DNA of 64,000 nt from Sphaerochaeta globosa str. Buddy (GTDB lineage: Bacteria > Spirochaetota > Spirochaetia > Sphaerochaetales > Sphaerochaetaceae), in NCBI RefSeq assembly GCF_000190435.1, contig NC_015152.1, forward strand, positions 2,610,458 to 2,674,457. Reading direction: 5' to 3'. Made by a program: the position numbers and the translations under genes. The notes under the pieces were generated by a model. It saw nothing but the letters and a program-made list of their open reading frames with translations, made no database searches and was not told the DNA's origin. Shown here piece after piece: positions 18,068-26,631 of the stretch; position 1 is the stretch's first letter, and every line of letters starts with the position of its first letter.

Positions 18068-18640
18068 CTATTTTGCAAATGGTTTCAACAATCCTTCCAG
18101 ATTGGTGTGTCTCTTATGCATCTTGTCTATGTCGACATGATTCTTCTCGATGATCATCATGGTAATGATGTCGGTGAACAGGAACATCGATTGTTCCAAG
18201 ATTGTACACATCGGCTGAATTGACTTTACTTCACTTGGATCACCGAAAAATTGACCCGGAACCCTAACGGTGAAATCCGCTAGTTGTCCGATCTCATTCT
18301 CTGGATGAGGGCTAAGAATGCCGATAGTGGCTTTGGCTTCCTTGGAAAGCTTAACAATATTCATTTCTACATTGGTCATACCGCACAGAACCAATAATAA
18401 GTCACCCTCTCCGATACAGGGAGTGATGGTGTCGTAGACTATGTAAGCATCATAACCCATATGTCTCAATCGCATGGTGAAGCCTTGCATAGAGAGTCCC
18501 ATTCTGCCCATGGCGTAGAGTTGGATGGTCTTAGCCTTATCAATCTCCTCAATTAAGCGTTCAACTTCTTTGATATCAATCCTGTCCAGAACCTGTCGGT
18601 TCTCCTCAAGTATCACTTCAGCAAGTTTCTTAAAATCCAT
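18068..18640 (-). CDS. SIS-domain sugar-phosphate isomerase (6-phospho-3-hexuloisomerase-like)
   Basis: A 190-residue SIS-fold protein, about the length of HxlB/PHI enzymes. Signature regions are LYAMGRMGLSMQGFTMRLRH (about 41-60), equivalent to GxGRSGxxxxxFAMRLMHLG, then DTITPCIGEGDLLLVLCG (about 70-87), equivalent to TTPxIxxGDLLIxxSGSGxT. The serine of the usual GRSG is replaced by Met (GRMG), and the SGSGET loop reads CGMTNVE, so the phosphate site differs from canonical PHI. SD AAAAGGAGTAG precedes the ATG. As first gene of the operon it faces the second VOC gene across a 339-bp regulatory gap. Isomerisation of a ketose phosphate is likely; the exact substrate is open. Confidence 0.82.
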   Translation of the reverse strand: MDFKKLAEVILEENRQVLDRIDIKEVERLIEEIDKAKTIQLYAMGRMGLSMQGFTMRLRHMGYDAYIVYDTITPCIGEGDLLLVLCGMTNVEMNIVKLSKEAKATIGILSPHPENEIGQLADFTVRVPGQFFGDPSEVKSIQPMCTILEQSMFLFTDIITMMIIEKNHVDIDKMHKRHTNLEGLLKPFAK

Positions 18641-18805
18641 CCTGCTACTCCTTTTAATTCATGCAAATATTTATATGAAATAACATTATTCCCTTGTATC
18701 TAGAATGAGCCACAATGTTCCTACCACATGATACCTTTTCACAGCTCAAGCAGCCTAATCTATCTGGTATCCTATGTTAAAGTATTACCATCACATTGCT
18801 ATTAT

Positions 18806-18853
18806 GTCAACATTTTTACCATTTAACTCTGCATTTGTGATAAAAACATTGAC
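18806..18853. promoter_or_regulatory. Divergent regulatory region with imperfect inverted repeat
   Basis: The 339-bp gap 18641-18979 separates the leftward SIS-VOC-ABC operon from the rightward VOC-DeoR pair and must hold both promoters. Within it, 18806-18820 (gtcaacatttttacc) and 18839-18853 (gataaaaacattgac) form an inverted repeat with 12 of 15 positions paired. The DeoR-type regulator at 19536 is the obvious candidate ligand. A TTGACT at 18849 could be a -35 box, but no convincing -10 was assigned. Confidence 0.4.
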
Positions 18854-18979
18854 TATAACGATATTTTGGATAAAAGATGTGTTATAGATTTATTCATACC
18901 CGGCACATCGGGTGACTTGATCATGAATTAGATTGAATCAAGTATCTCAAGGCAATCCAATCAATAGGAGGAGGCTATC

Positions 18980-19513
18980 ATGCCGGTAAAAGAAAAATTA
19001 GCCATCTTGGATTCATCGATTGGACAACTTGGATTTGTCGTAGAAAACGTACATGCCATGGTCAAATCTTACTATGAGAGTTTTGGGATTGGCGATTGGA
19101 AGATCTATACCTATGGCCCGCAACTACTAACACTAATGACCTATAAGGGAAAACCGACAAGCTATTCTTCTCGTATTGCTCTCGGCTATTTTGGTAGCAC
19201 GAGAATCGAGCTAATTCAACCTCTCGATGGACACACAATCTACACCGACTTTATTGAAAAACACGGATACGGACTGCAGCACCTTGGCATCTATGTTCAA
19301 GATATTGAAAGTTCTCTTGCTATCGTCAAGAAAAGTGGAATCGATGTAATAATGGAGGGAGGCGGTTTTGGACTTGATGGAGATGGACATTATGCTTATT
19401 TGGACACAGAAGAAACATATGGAATTTGTTATGAATTGATTCAACGACCAATACGCCGCCACGAACCTGAAAGTGTCTATCCTTTAGTAGATGACACTTT
19501 TTTTCATGAATAA
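18980..19513 (+). CDS. VOC family protein, paralogue of 17575-18054
   Basis: A 177-residue VOC-fold protein with an excellent ribosome site (AGGAGGAGG, 7 nt before ATG). Motifs include LGFVVENVHAMVKSYYESFG (residues 16-35), YGPQLLTLMTYKGKP, ELIQPLDGHTIYTDFIEKHG and LQHLGIYVQDIESSL, then a C-terminal YAYLDTEETYGICYELIQRP. The paired His and Glu (LQHLGIYV and CYELI) are those that usually coordinate metal in this fold. Two VOC genes on opposite sides of one promoter region, with sugar genes, is unusual and suggests two related steps or a heteromeric enzyme. It overlaps or abuts the downstream regulator gene. Confidence 0.82.
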   Translation: MPVKEKLAILDSSIGQLGFVVENVHAMVKSYYESFGIGDWKIYTYGPQLLTLMTYKGKPTSYSSRIALGYFGSTRIELIQPLDGHTIYTDFIEKHGYGLQHLGIYVQDIESSLAIVKKSGIDVIMEGGGFGLDGDGHYAYLDTEETYGICYELIQRPIRRHEPESVYPLVDDTFFHE

Positions 19514-19535
19514 GATTATATATACTGAGCAACAA

Positions 19536-20303
19536 ATGAACACTTTGAACAACAGACAGCAAAAAGAAGTAGAAATTGTAAACAATCTTCACTTCATTAC
19601 CATCAAAGACTTAGCAAATACTCTCAACGTATCAGAAATGACTGCACGCAGAGATTGTGCACAGTTAGCAAATCAAGGGTTAATTAAGCAAGTTTATGGT
19701 GGTATTACGTCCAATATCCCAGGAAAGACGCCAAATTATATAGTTGATTCTGAAATCAAAAAGAACACGATTATCAAGGAAAAAATTGCAGCCAAGGCAA
19801 TTAGCTTATTGGCGAAAGATGAGGTATTTTTTTTGGACTCAGGTACTACTGCTGCTGCAATAGCCAAATTGTTACCTCGTGATTCTTCCTATACAATTAT
19901 TACTCCATCGTTCCTTGCAATAGAATTACTTGTCAAACTGGACCAATCATCGATTATTTGCCCTGGCGGCATATATTTGAATAAGCCACGAGTGTTTTAT
20001 AATCAGGAATCTGCAAATTTACTTCGTCAATATCGTGCTAGTAAATGCTTCATCGGCGCTACAGGCTTTGATATCAATCAAGGGATTACCTGCGGTTATT
20101 TTGAAGATGTACCATTGAAACAAGCTATGCTTGATTGTAGTCAAGAACGAATCCTCATTATTGACTCAAGCAAGTTCGACAAAGTGAGTACATGTGTATT
20201 TACCAATCTCACAACTTTCTCAGCAATCATAACTGATGAAGGAATCCCGCAAGCCTATAGAGATTTCATTACATCAAATGGGATTAAGTTATATATTGCT
20301 TAA
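19536..20303 (+). CDS. DeoR/GlpR-family transcriptional regulator
   Basis: A 255-residue repressor-type protein. The N-terminal helix-turn-helix reads ITIKDLANTLNVSEMTARRD (about 22-41), followed by LANQGLIKQVYGGI, the classical DeoR wing. The C-terminal sugar-phosphate sensor domain carries FFLDSGTTAAAIAKLLP (about 97-113), ICPGGIYL and FIGATGFDINQGIT (DeoRC). The start is uncertain: ATGs at 19491 and 19506 lie in frame upstream but overlap the VOC gene and have no ribosome site; 19536 puts the RQQKEVEIV helix near the N-terminus as in relatives. It probably controls the divergent VOC/SIS/ABC genes in response to a phosphorylated intermediate. Confidence 0.88.
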   Translation: MNTLNNRQQKEVEIVNNLHFITIKDLANTLNVSEMTARRDCAQLANQGLIKQVYGGITSNIPGKTPNYIVDSEIKKNTIIKEKIAAKAISLLAKDEVFFLDSGTTAAAIAKLLPRDSSYTIITPSFLAIELLVKLDQSSIICPGGIYLNKPRVFYNQESANLLRQYRASKCFIGATGFDINQGITCGYFEDVPLKQAMLDCSQERILIIDSSKFDKVSTCVFTNLTTFSAIITDEGIPQAYRDFITSNGIKLYIA

Positions 20304-20574
20304 ACTGAAACATCTCATGAGCTAGTTCACAATTATTTCACCAATTTAACTAGGCATGAGCATCTCATCATTGGGAGCTACCTGTATGAACAACAGTTTA
20401 GCTGCTGGACATTCAAATACAGCCAGTATCTAAAAGCCAATAGTGCTCTACAGAAAGGATTAGAATCAATTCTAACAAGATCTACCAAGCCCCGAAACCT
20501 TCTGTAATATCGGTACCAGGGAGAACATCCACATCCTCCGCAGGAATCACAAATCAAAGCCTCAAGCGGTGTGA

Positions 20575-21096
20575 TTATTGTACATACCGCCCTTTTTGTG
20601 CATAGATTTCGATTAGATGTTGGAAATCCTTTCTATCTTGAAGGATGTGTTCCACAAACTCTCGGAAAGCGCCATATCCACCCTGTGTTTGGCATACATA
20701 ATCGACTTCACGCTTTACCCAGATTGGAGCATTCGTTGGGCAACCAGAAAATCCCACTGCCCGTAGTAAGGGCAGATCGTTGAGGTCATCGCCAATATAG
20801 GCAACGCGTTCCATCGATATATTCAATTGTTCCGCTAGGGTCTTTCCAGTTTCCAACTTGTCAGACACCGCTGTGAAGATATACGGAGTTTTGAACTTTT
20901 TTCCAATTAAACTAGCCATTGGAAGATCTTCGGCGGTAATTATCCCTACAGGAATGTTGAGGTTTCTGCAGTACCTAATCCCCCATCCATCATAGACAGA
21001 AAACCGTTTCATACTCTCCTCGGTCTGGGAAAAATATAGGCCTCCATCTGTCCAAACCCCATCAATATCAGTCAATATCATATCAATTTGTTTCAT
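20575..21096 (-). CDS. KdsC-like HAD phosphatase
   Basis: A 173-residue HAD-superfamily phosphatase without a cap domain, the size and pattern of KdsC/YrbI. Catalytic motif I is MILTDIDGVWTDGGL (Asp10 and Asp12), motif II VGIITAE, and motif IV YIGDDLNDLPLL (about 107-118). KdsC removes phosphate from KDO-8-phosphate during LPS synthesis, and relatives act on other 2-keto-3-deoxy sugar-acid phosphates. Here it is the last gene of a nucleoside/sugar catabolic operon and overlaps the FGGY kinase stop by 4 nt (ATGA), so a catabolic or repair role on a phosphorylated sugar intermediate is more likely than LPS synthesis. That is inference from position. Confidence 0.85.
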   Translation of the reverse strand: MKQIDMILTDIDGVWTDGGLYFSQTEESMKRFSVYDGWGIRYCRNLNIPVGIITAEDLPMASLIGKKFKTPYIFTAVSDKLETGKTLAEQLNISMERVAYIGDDLNDLPLLRAVGFSGCPTNAPIWVKREVDYVCQTQGGYGAFREFVEHILQDRKDFQHLIEIYAQKGRYVQ

Positions 21097-22574
21097 TCTG
21101 CTCTCATCATTCCTTTCAACTGTTCATAGAGCTGTCTATACCTTCGATAGCCCTCATTGTACTGTAAGTGGTACTTTCTATTGTGAGGAATATGAAGGGC
21201 ATGCACGAGCATTGTATCGATAATTGATTGATCCATCCCCCCGACTGCTATACCGGCAATAATGGCTCCTCCAAGGCAAGAACCGGGATGATTCGGAATA
21301 TAGGCGACATCATACCCGATTACATCGGCAAGAATGGAACGCCAGAGTTTACTTTTAGAGCCTCCGTTGGTGATATAAACCCGTTTGACCTCTAGCCCCT
21401 GTTCAGCAAACACTTCAATATGGTGACGGAAACTGTATGCCACAGCCTCAAGAATTGCACGATATATATGCACCCTCGTATGAGAAAGTGAAAGACCGTA
21501 AATGACTCCTTTTGCATGGGCATCAAACAAAGGCGTCTTCTCCCCCATGAAGTAAGGCAGCACGATGACACCATCACTTAGCGGGCCTATATGCAGCGCT
21601 TGAACATCCATATCTTCGAATTCTGGAAGACTTGCTTCCTGCTTGAACCACTTTAAAAGGGATCCACTAGTTGCGGTGCATCCGTTTAGAACATAATGGT
21701 CACTTCCATCACATTGATAATCTATGAAAAGCCGTTTGTCGGTCACCAGGTGATCAACGCTGAATAAGATATCCCCGGCGCCACCCAGCTTGAGTACTAA
21801 ATCCCCATTAGAGCGGGCTCCAGTCGAAAATGCAGAGGCTATATGATCTGCACTGCCAGCAACGACTTTCACGCCACTCGGGAACCCGGTCTTAGCACAA
21901 AATTCCTTAGTTGTCGTGCCCACTACGTCTTGTGACTTTCTCACTTCAGAAAGATAGGAGACATCAATAGAGCAGTAGGAAAGCACATCATTAATCCAGG
22001 CCTCTTCTCTAAGATTCCACATCCCACTCTCTAAAGCCCAGTTTCGCTCAATGGCTGCCATTCCGCACAATAGATATCTGATATAATCATAAGACCCCAG
22101 GATATGAGACATATGCGAAAAGAGATCTGGTTTGTGCTTCTTCAACCAAAGCAATTTCGGCCCGATATGTTGAGAGTTAATCATGCTTCCAGTGGTTTCA
22201 AACATCCAATCAGAGTCGAAATCACGTTGCATTTCCTCCACCTCGGTGATAGCACGATTATCCTGCTGCTGAATGGAATATCCCATCGGCCGGTAATCAG
22301 CATCAAGAGGAATAAGTGTGGGGACCATCCCTGTTACTCCGATGGCTTTGATTGAAGCAAGGTCTTCAGAAGAAAGGGATGCTATCAAAGCCTTGAAAAG
22401 GCTGTAAGTATGCTGTTCCCATTCCTCGGGATTCTCTTCTGCAAAACCTTCCTTAGACGTTAACAAGTCATGAGTGAGAGAATCGCTGAATACTATCGTC
22501 CCATCATGTGCAAGACAGAGCAGCTTAATAGCTGTAGTGCCAATATCAAGTCCAATATACAAACTTCTTTCCAT
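21093..22574 (-). CDS. FGGY-family carbohydrate kinase
   Basis: A 493-residue sugar kinase. The N-terminal phosphate-1 motif reads YIGLDIGTTAIKLLCLAHDG (about 6-25). The C-terminal half has the FGGY signature region RVYITNGGSKSKLWRSILAD (about 393-412) followed by VIGYDVAYIPNHPGSCLGGA. Length and the VTGMVPTLIPLD segment fit the xylulokinase/gluconokinase-like branch. It should phosphorylate a pentose, pentulose or polyol released from the imported compound. The start is at an ATG 10 nt after the HAD gene, and its stop overlaps the KdsC-like gene. Which sugar it uses cannot be deduced; the epimerase cluster next door has no kinase of its own, so it might serve both. Confidence 0.9.
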   Translation of the reverse strand: MERSLYIGLDIGTTAIKLLCLAHDGTIVFSDSLTHDLLTSKEGFAEENPEEWEQHTYSLFKALIASLSSEDLASIKAIGVTGMVPTLIPLDADYRPMGYSIQQQDNRAITEVEEMQRDFDSDWMFETTGSMINSQHIGPKLLWLKKHKPDLFSHMSHILGSYDYIRYLLCGMAAIERNWALESGMWNLREEAWINDVLSYCSIDVSYLSEVRKSQDVVGTTTKEFCAKTGFPSGVKVVAGSADHIASAFSTGARSNGDLVLKLGGAGDILFSVDHLVTDKRLFIDYQCDGSDHYVLNGCTATSGSLLKWFKQEASLPEFEDMDVQALHIGPLSDGVIVLPYFMGEKTPLFDAHAKGVIYGLSLSHTRVHIYRAILEAVAYSFRHHIEVFAEQGLEVKRVYITNGGSKSKLWRSILADVIGYDVAYIPNHPGSCLGGAIIAGIAVGGMDQSIIDTMLVHALHIPHNRKYHLQYNEGYRRYRQLYEQLKGMMRAE

Positions 22575-22584
22575 GGATACGCTC

Positions 22585-23217
22585 CTATTGGGTTAGCAAC
22601 TTTGGAAGATCGGAAAAATTTGAGATTGCAAATCCTGCCTCTGGAACAGATCCGAATCCATAGGTTGCATAAATAAAGGGGACATGTGCAAGAGAAGCGG
22701 CCTCAGCATCAAGCTGGGTATCTCCAATATAGATGGGATGGTCCAACGCATAAATCCGTACCAAATCTGCAATATTTTGATGCTTCGATAATCCATTCTC
22801 TTCTGAAGAACGAAAATCAATAAACAAATGAGCAAGATGGTAGGACTCAAGAAATGCCTCGATATACCCAGGCTGACAATTGCTGACAATGAAGAGTGGA
22901 TAGCTTACAGATAGTCGTTCCAAAGTCTCTTTCACTAAGGGATAGAGCAAGTTGGTATGGTAGGCAATGTTCTGGTTCTCCAAGCCAAAGGCTGTTTCAC
23001 ATACCTTCCGCTGCACAGAGGAGGAATAGGATTGAACCAAGGTGGACCTAATGAAAGATGAGCTTCGTCCAAAACACAATCTCAGATTCTCTTCGGTAAC
23101 ATTTTCTGATGAGACAGAGTTAACCCGGCACGCCTCGTTCCAACAATGGAGAGAAAGTGGTAGAGGTGACCAGAGCGTCCCATCAAGGTCGAAGAGCAAG
23201 CTATCAACTTCTCTCAT
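22585..23217 (-). CDS. HAD-family phosphatase (phosphoglycolate-phosphatase-like)
   Basis: A 210-residue HAD hydrolase with a helical cap. The start at 23217 overlaps the amidohydrolase stop (ATGA); an in-frame extension to 23418 lies inside that gene and is not believed. Motif I is LLFDLDGTLWS (Asp10 and Asp12), motif II LFIVSNCQPGY (about 111-121), the motif III Lys is in ENGLSKHQN, and motif IV PIYIGDTQLDAEAA (about 162-175). The family dephosphorylates small sugar phosphates such as phosphoglycolate or beta-phosphoglucomutase-type substrates. Together with the KdsC-like protein it gives this operon two distinct phosphatases, which is hard to reconcile with a simple kinase pathway. Confidence 0.85.
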   Translation of the reverse strand: MREVDSLLFDLDGTLWSPLPLSLHCWNEACRVNSVSSENVTEENLRLCFGRSSSFIRSTLVQSYSSSVQRKVCETAFGLENQNIAYHTNLLYPLVKETLERLSVSYPLFIVSNCQPGYIEAFLESYHLAHLFIDFRSSEENGLSKHQNIADLVRIYALDHPIYIGDTQLDAEAASLAHVPFIYATYGFGSVPEAGFAISNFSDLPKLLTQ

Positions 23218-24545
23218 CGGCCTGCCCGTTTTGCGAGCCGTTTGAGCAACTTGAGATTTGATTCTTCCAATCTCTCGCATTCCTTCCGATAATCTACAGT
23301 GCACAGAAGCCGATCCTTCATCAACCATTTCCCACCAACCATCGAGTGGGTAACACTGTGGCCGGAAACAGAATAAACCAACTGGGTATACCAATCCTGT
23401 GCTCCCATCGGAACCCACCCGATATCGGAGAGGTCGAGCGCAATAACATCGGCAAGTTTGCCAGATTCTAAGGACCCTATCCTATCTCCTTGGCCAATAG
23501 CCTGGGCAGCATCGCGGGTCGCCATGGCAACAACTTCCTTCGGAGTGATGGCGTTGACATCACGTGCTGTATGGATGACCAACTTCCCAGCGGTAGCCAT
23601 CTCCCTGAACATATCGTATGAATTACTGTTACAAACATTGTCTGTTCCAAGAAGGACCTTTACCCCAGCTAGTCTCATTTCTTTTACCGGAGCTGCAGCA
23701 AAACCGCTTCTCATTGCGGCAGAGGGGGCCATGACTGGATAGAAAGGGTGTTCCGCCATTATCCTGATATCCTCATTGCTGACAGTGATGGAGTGAGCTG
23801 CAAGAATTGGTATCTCCATGATTCCCATAGCTTCCATTTTCTTGATGGCATCACAGCCATAGGTCTTTCTACAGTAGTTATTCTCCTCATTGCTCGTGGC
23901 GAAATGAATATGGAATCCTGCCTTGTACTTCAAGGCAAGACGCATCTCTTCCTGGATCAACTCCTCACTGTTGTCCACGAAAAAAGCATGAGGTCCAATC
24001 CAACCAGTTATTCGGACATGGGTTCTGCATTGATTGAGAAAGTCGGTTGCTAGAGCCAGTTCACGTTCGCGTGCCTTCTTTTCCCCAAGTTCTACAATTC
24101 CGTAGGCAATGACGGCTCTCAAGGATGAAGCGTCGACTGCCTCGAAAATCCGATCAGCATAGAAATACTGGTCTACGAAACAGGTTGTACCCGTTCGAAT
24201 CATCTCTGCACAGGAAACACCCACTGAGGCACTGGCCATGTCAGCATCGGCATCCATCTCGTATCGGCGAAGGGTGTTGATGAACCCATCCATCGTAAAT
24301 AAACTGACACCCTCACACATACCGCGTGTGAGCACCATCGGGGTGTGGGTGTGGGCGTTAATCAAACCGGGCATCAAGAGATGATTGGGAAGATCCATTA
24401 CCTCATCGTAGTGCTGGTTCGGAGCTTTTCCACTTCCAATCAGAACAATACGTTCATCCTCAACAACCAGATGTCCGCTCTCATACACATGGTAATCGTC
24501 ATCCATGGTAACAATAGCTTTTGCCATAATCAAAGTACGTTTCAT
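23214..24545 (-). CDS. Amidohydrolase of the TrzA/MtaD/SAH-deaminase group
   Basis: A 443-residue metal-dependent amidohydrolase. Metal ligands are visible as His-x-His in LINAHTHTPMVL (about 61-72), His in GFHIHFATSNEEN (about 212-224), His in LAAHSITVSNEDI (about 251-263) and Asp in LGTDNVCNSNSYDMF (about 297-311). Members deaminate purine or pyrimidine rings in free bases, nucleosides, S-adenosylhomocysteine or methylthioadenosine. Placement between BMP-type nucleoside permeases and a kinase strongly suggests deamination of an imported nucleoside or base. SD GGGAGATG precedes the ATG. The precise substrate is not determinable from motifs alone. Confidence 0.88.
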   Translation of the reverse strand: MKRTLIMAKAIVTMDDDYHVYESGHLVVEDERIVLIGSGKAPNQHYDEVMDLPNHLLMPGLINAHTHTPMVLTRGMCEGVSLFTMDGFINTLRRYEMDADADMASASVGVSCAEMIRTGTTCFVDQYFYADRIFEAVDASSLRAVIAYGIVELGEKKARERELALATDFLNQCRTHVRITGWIGPHAFFVDNSEELIQEEMRLALKYKAGFHIHFATSNEENNYCRKTYGCDAIKKMEAMGIMEIPILAAHSITVSNEDIRIMAEHPFYPVMAPSAAMRSGFAAAPVKEMRLAGVKVLLGTDNVCNSNSYDMFREMATAGKLVIHTARDVNAITPKEVVAMATRDAAQAIGQGDRIGSLESGKLADVIALDLSDIGWVPMGAQDWYTQLVYSVSGHSVTHSMVGGKWLMKDRLLCTVDYRKECERLEESNLKLLKRLAKRAGR

Positions 24546-24563
24546 TTCAACATCTCCCTGTAA

Positions 24564-25526
24564 TTACTGTTGTGTACGCTTGAGTTCGCGAATTTTTCCC
24601 CGATAGGAGACAATAGCGAGAATGACTAGGGTCAATAAGTTTGGCATCAATTGAACGATATAGGGTGGCAGGTTGGTGACATTCTGTAATCGAAGTGCAA
24701 TTCCATCGGCAAACCCAAAAAACAGGGCGGCAAAGAAGGAACCCGGGGCACTGTTGAATCCGAACAGAGCAGCCGCATTACCGATCCATCCTCTACCACT
24801 GCTCATATCTCTGGTAAAAAGAGTAAGGTGGCCGACCGAAAGGAAAGCTCCTGCCATACCGGCGAGCATCCCGCTGAACACCAGAGCAAAGTACTGGACT
24901 TTTTTTACCGAGATTCCTGCTGCCTCGGCAGCCTCGATGTTCTCTCCAACCGCTTGAATATGCCTTCCAAAACTGGTCTTGTACATCATAATCGTCAACG
25001 CGATGGCAACAAACCAAGAAAAGTAAACAATAGCATTGTATCCGGTAAGAAACCTTCCAATCAGAGGAATCGAAGATATCCAAGCAACATTGATCGAAGG
25101 CAACTGAACAATGCTAGGATGGCTCCAAGTTCCTGCCTGCTTGAAAAGAACTCGCATCAAGTAAACAGTCACTTCCAAAGCTAGCATATTGATGGCAATG
25201 GCAAGTATGACCAAGTGGACCTTGTATTTAATATGCATCCAAGCAAAGAAGAGCCCAAATACCCCTCCGACTAGCATCGCTGTAAGTACTCCGAGATAAG
25301 TGGCCAACACGGGATATGCCATCCCCAAGGAGGTAAAATTCCGATAGAAGTAAGTGGTTACTATGGCTGTGAAGGCTCCAATGAGCATTTTCCCATCGAT
25401 GGCAAGGTTTAGAACCCCTGCCTTATTACACATTGCGGCTCCAAGGGCAGCAAGAACGATGGGAGTAGCAAGGCGGATTGAGCTGTTGATGACATTGATA
25501 TTGAAAAAATTGAGAAACTCAAGCAT
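24564..25526 (-). CDS. BMP-type nucleoside ABC transporter permease (YufQ/NupQ-like)
   Basis: A 320-residue permease. The ATG at 25526 is chosen because a full AAGGAGGT lies 5 nt before it; the longer in-frame reading has no such site. The start overlaps the previous permease stop by 8 nt. Conserved stretches are TPIVLAALGAAMCNKAGVLNLAIDGKMLIGA (residues 21-51, the EGxMLxGA region of the family), AVGENIEAAEAAGISVKKVQ (about 199-218) and SSGRGWIGNAAALFG (about 251-265). Relatives in Bacillus, Lactococcus and Treponema import purine or pyrimidine nucleosides. It pairs with 25519-26631 to form the channel. Confidence 0.9.
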   Translation of the reverse strand: MLEFLNFFNINVINSSIRLATPIVLAALGAAMCNKAGVLNLAIDGKMLIGAFTAIVTTYFYRNFTSLGMAYPVLATYLGVLTAMLVGGVFGLFFAWMHIKYKVHLVILAIAINMLALEVTVYLMRVLFKQAGTWSHPSIVQLPSINVAWISSIPLIGRFLTGYNAIVYFSWFVAIALTIMMYKTSFGRHIQAVGENIEAAEAAGISVKKVQYFALVFSGMLAGMAGAFLSVGHLTLFTRDMSSGRGWIGNAAALFGFNSAPGSFFAALFFGFADGIALRLQNVTNLPPYIVQLMPNLLTLVILAIVSYRGKIRELKRTQQ

Positions 25527-26631
25527 GATCAACCTCCTTCCCATTTCTTTTTTGCTTCAAGGCGAGACACCATCCTCGAACAGCATCGTACAATTTCTCC
25601 AAGATGGGACGATAAACATTCTCGGCAGCGATGAAGAGAATTATCATGGCAATGAGTACCCCACCAAGTTCACGGGGGACCTGCAAACTGATCTGCAGCC
25701 CCAACTGGGCACCTTGGCGGATACCGGAGAGGAGAATCGCCACTATGACGACCCCGATAGGATGGGATTGACCAAGCAAGGCCACACTCAATCCGTCAAA
25801 TCCAAGGCCGGAGGAAAAGCCAGTCATGATACGATGATAATTACCCAGAATCTCCATGCTTCCCGCAAGACCGGCAATCATACCGCTCAGAAAAAGGGTC
25901 TTGAGAATAGTCGGATCCGCCTTGATTCCCCCATAGCGGGCAAACCGTTTGGCCTGGCCGACCATGCGGAGTTCATACCCTTTTGAAGTCTTCCAGATAT
26001 GGAAGTAGGCGAACACAGCTAAAGCGATCGCAATGACGAACGAGATACCCCATCGAGAACCCTGGACAAACTGAGGAAGCCAGATAGCGCGGGACAGAAC
26101 GGCCGATTGGGCTTTTTGCCCTTGATCGGCACGTAGGGGAAAGGCCACCATGTACTCCAGCACCAAAACAGCGATGCTATTGAGCATGATGGAGGAGATA
26201 ATTTCATTAACCCCAAGTTTGACTTTCAGAAACGCAGGAATGAGGCCGTATATACCGCCGGCAAGCATTGAAGCAGCCAATACAACTAGAATATGTAACC
26301 AAGGAGGGAGAGCAAGTACCACACCAAGCCAGGCGGCCACAATAGCGCCAAACACATACTGCCCTTCTTGGGCAATACAGAAGACGCCCACCCTGAACGA
26401 ATACATTGCAGCAAGGCCAGTTAGAATCAAGGGGGTTGCCTGTCCAAGAGTAATCAACAATGGCCAGACCTTTCCCGACGTTCCAAAAGCGCCTGAAAGC
26501 AGAACACGGAACGCACTGAGCGGAGAAACTCCAGTAAGTGCAATAAAAAAAGAGGTGACCACCACTCCCAAGGTGAGAGCACACAACGGCACTAATGCAG
26601 AAAGTACCATGGTCTTACTTGGCCGTTTCAT
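25519..26631 (-). CDS. BMP-type nucleoside ABC transporter permease (YufP/NupP-like)
   Basis: A 370-residue permease, longer than its partner as usual in this family because of an extra N-terminal helix. Characteristic text includes ATPLILTGLAAMYSFRVGVF followed by CIAQEGQYVFGAI (about 65-97) and LGVNEIISSIMLNSIA (about 138-153), the GxNEVIxTIMLN signature. QAKRFARYGGIKADPTILKT and LGFDGLSVALLGQSHPIGVV follow. It overlaps the ATPase stop by 17 nt, so it is translationally coupled. It works with 24564-25526 and the BMP-family binding protein to import a nucleoside-like compound. Confidence 0.9.
   Translation of the reverse strand: MKRPSKTMVLSALVPLCALTLGVVVTSFFIALTGVSPLSAFRVLLSGAFGTSGKVWPLLITLGQATPLILTGLAAMYSFRVGVFCIAQEGQYVFGAIVAAWLGVVLALPPWLHILVVLAASMLAGGIYGLIPAFLKVKLGVNEIISSIMLNSIAVLVLEYMVAFPLRADQGQKAQSAVLSRAIWLPQFVQGSRWGISFVIAIALAVFAYFHIWKTSKGYELRMVGQAKRFARYGGIKADPTILKTLFLSGMIAGLAGSMEILGNYHRIMTGFSSGLGFDGLSVALLGQSHPIGVVIVAILLSGIRQGAQLGLQISLQVPRELGGVLIAMIILFIAAENVYRPILEKLYDAVRGWCLALKQKRNGKEVDHA

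Noticed and set aside
20575-21096. Assignment as true KdsC of LPS synthesis
   Set aside because: No KDO or LPS genes are nearby, and the gene overlaps a catabolic kinase gene; only the fold and family are supported.
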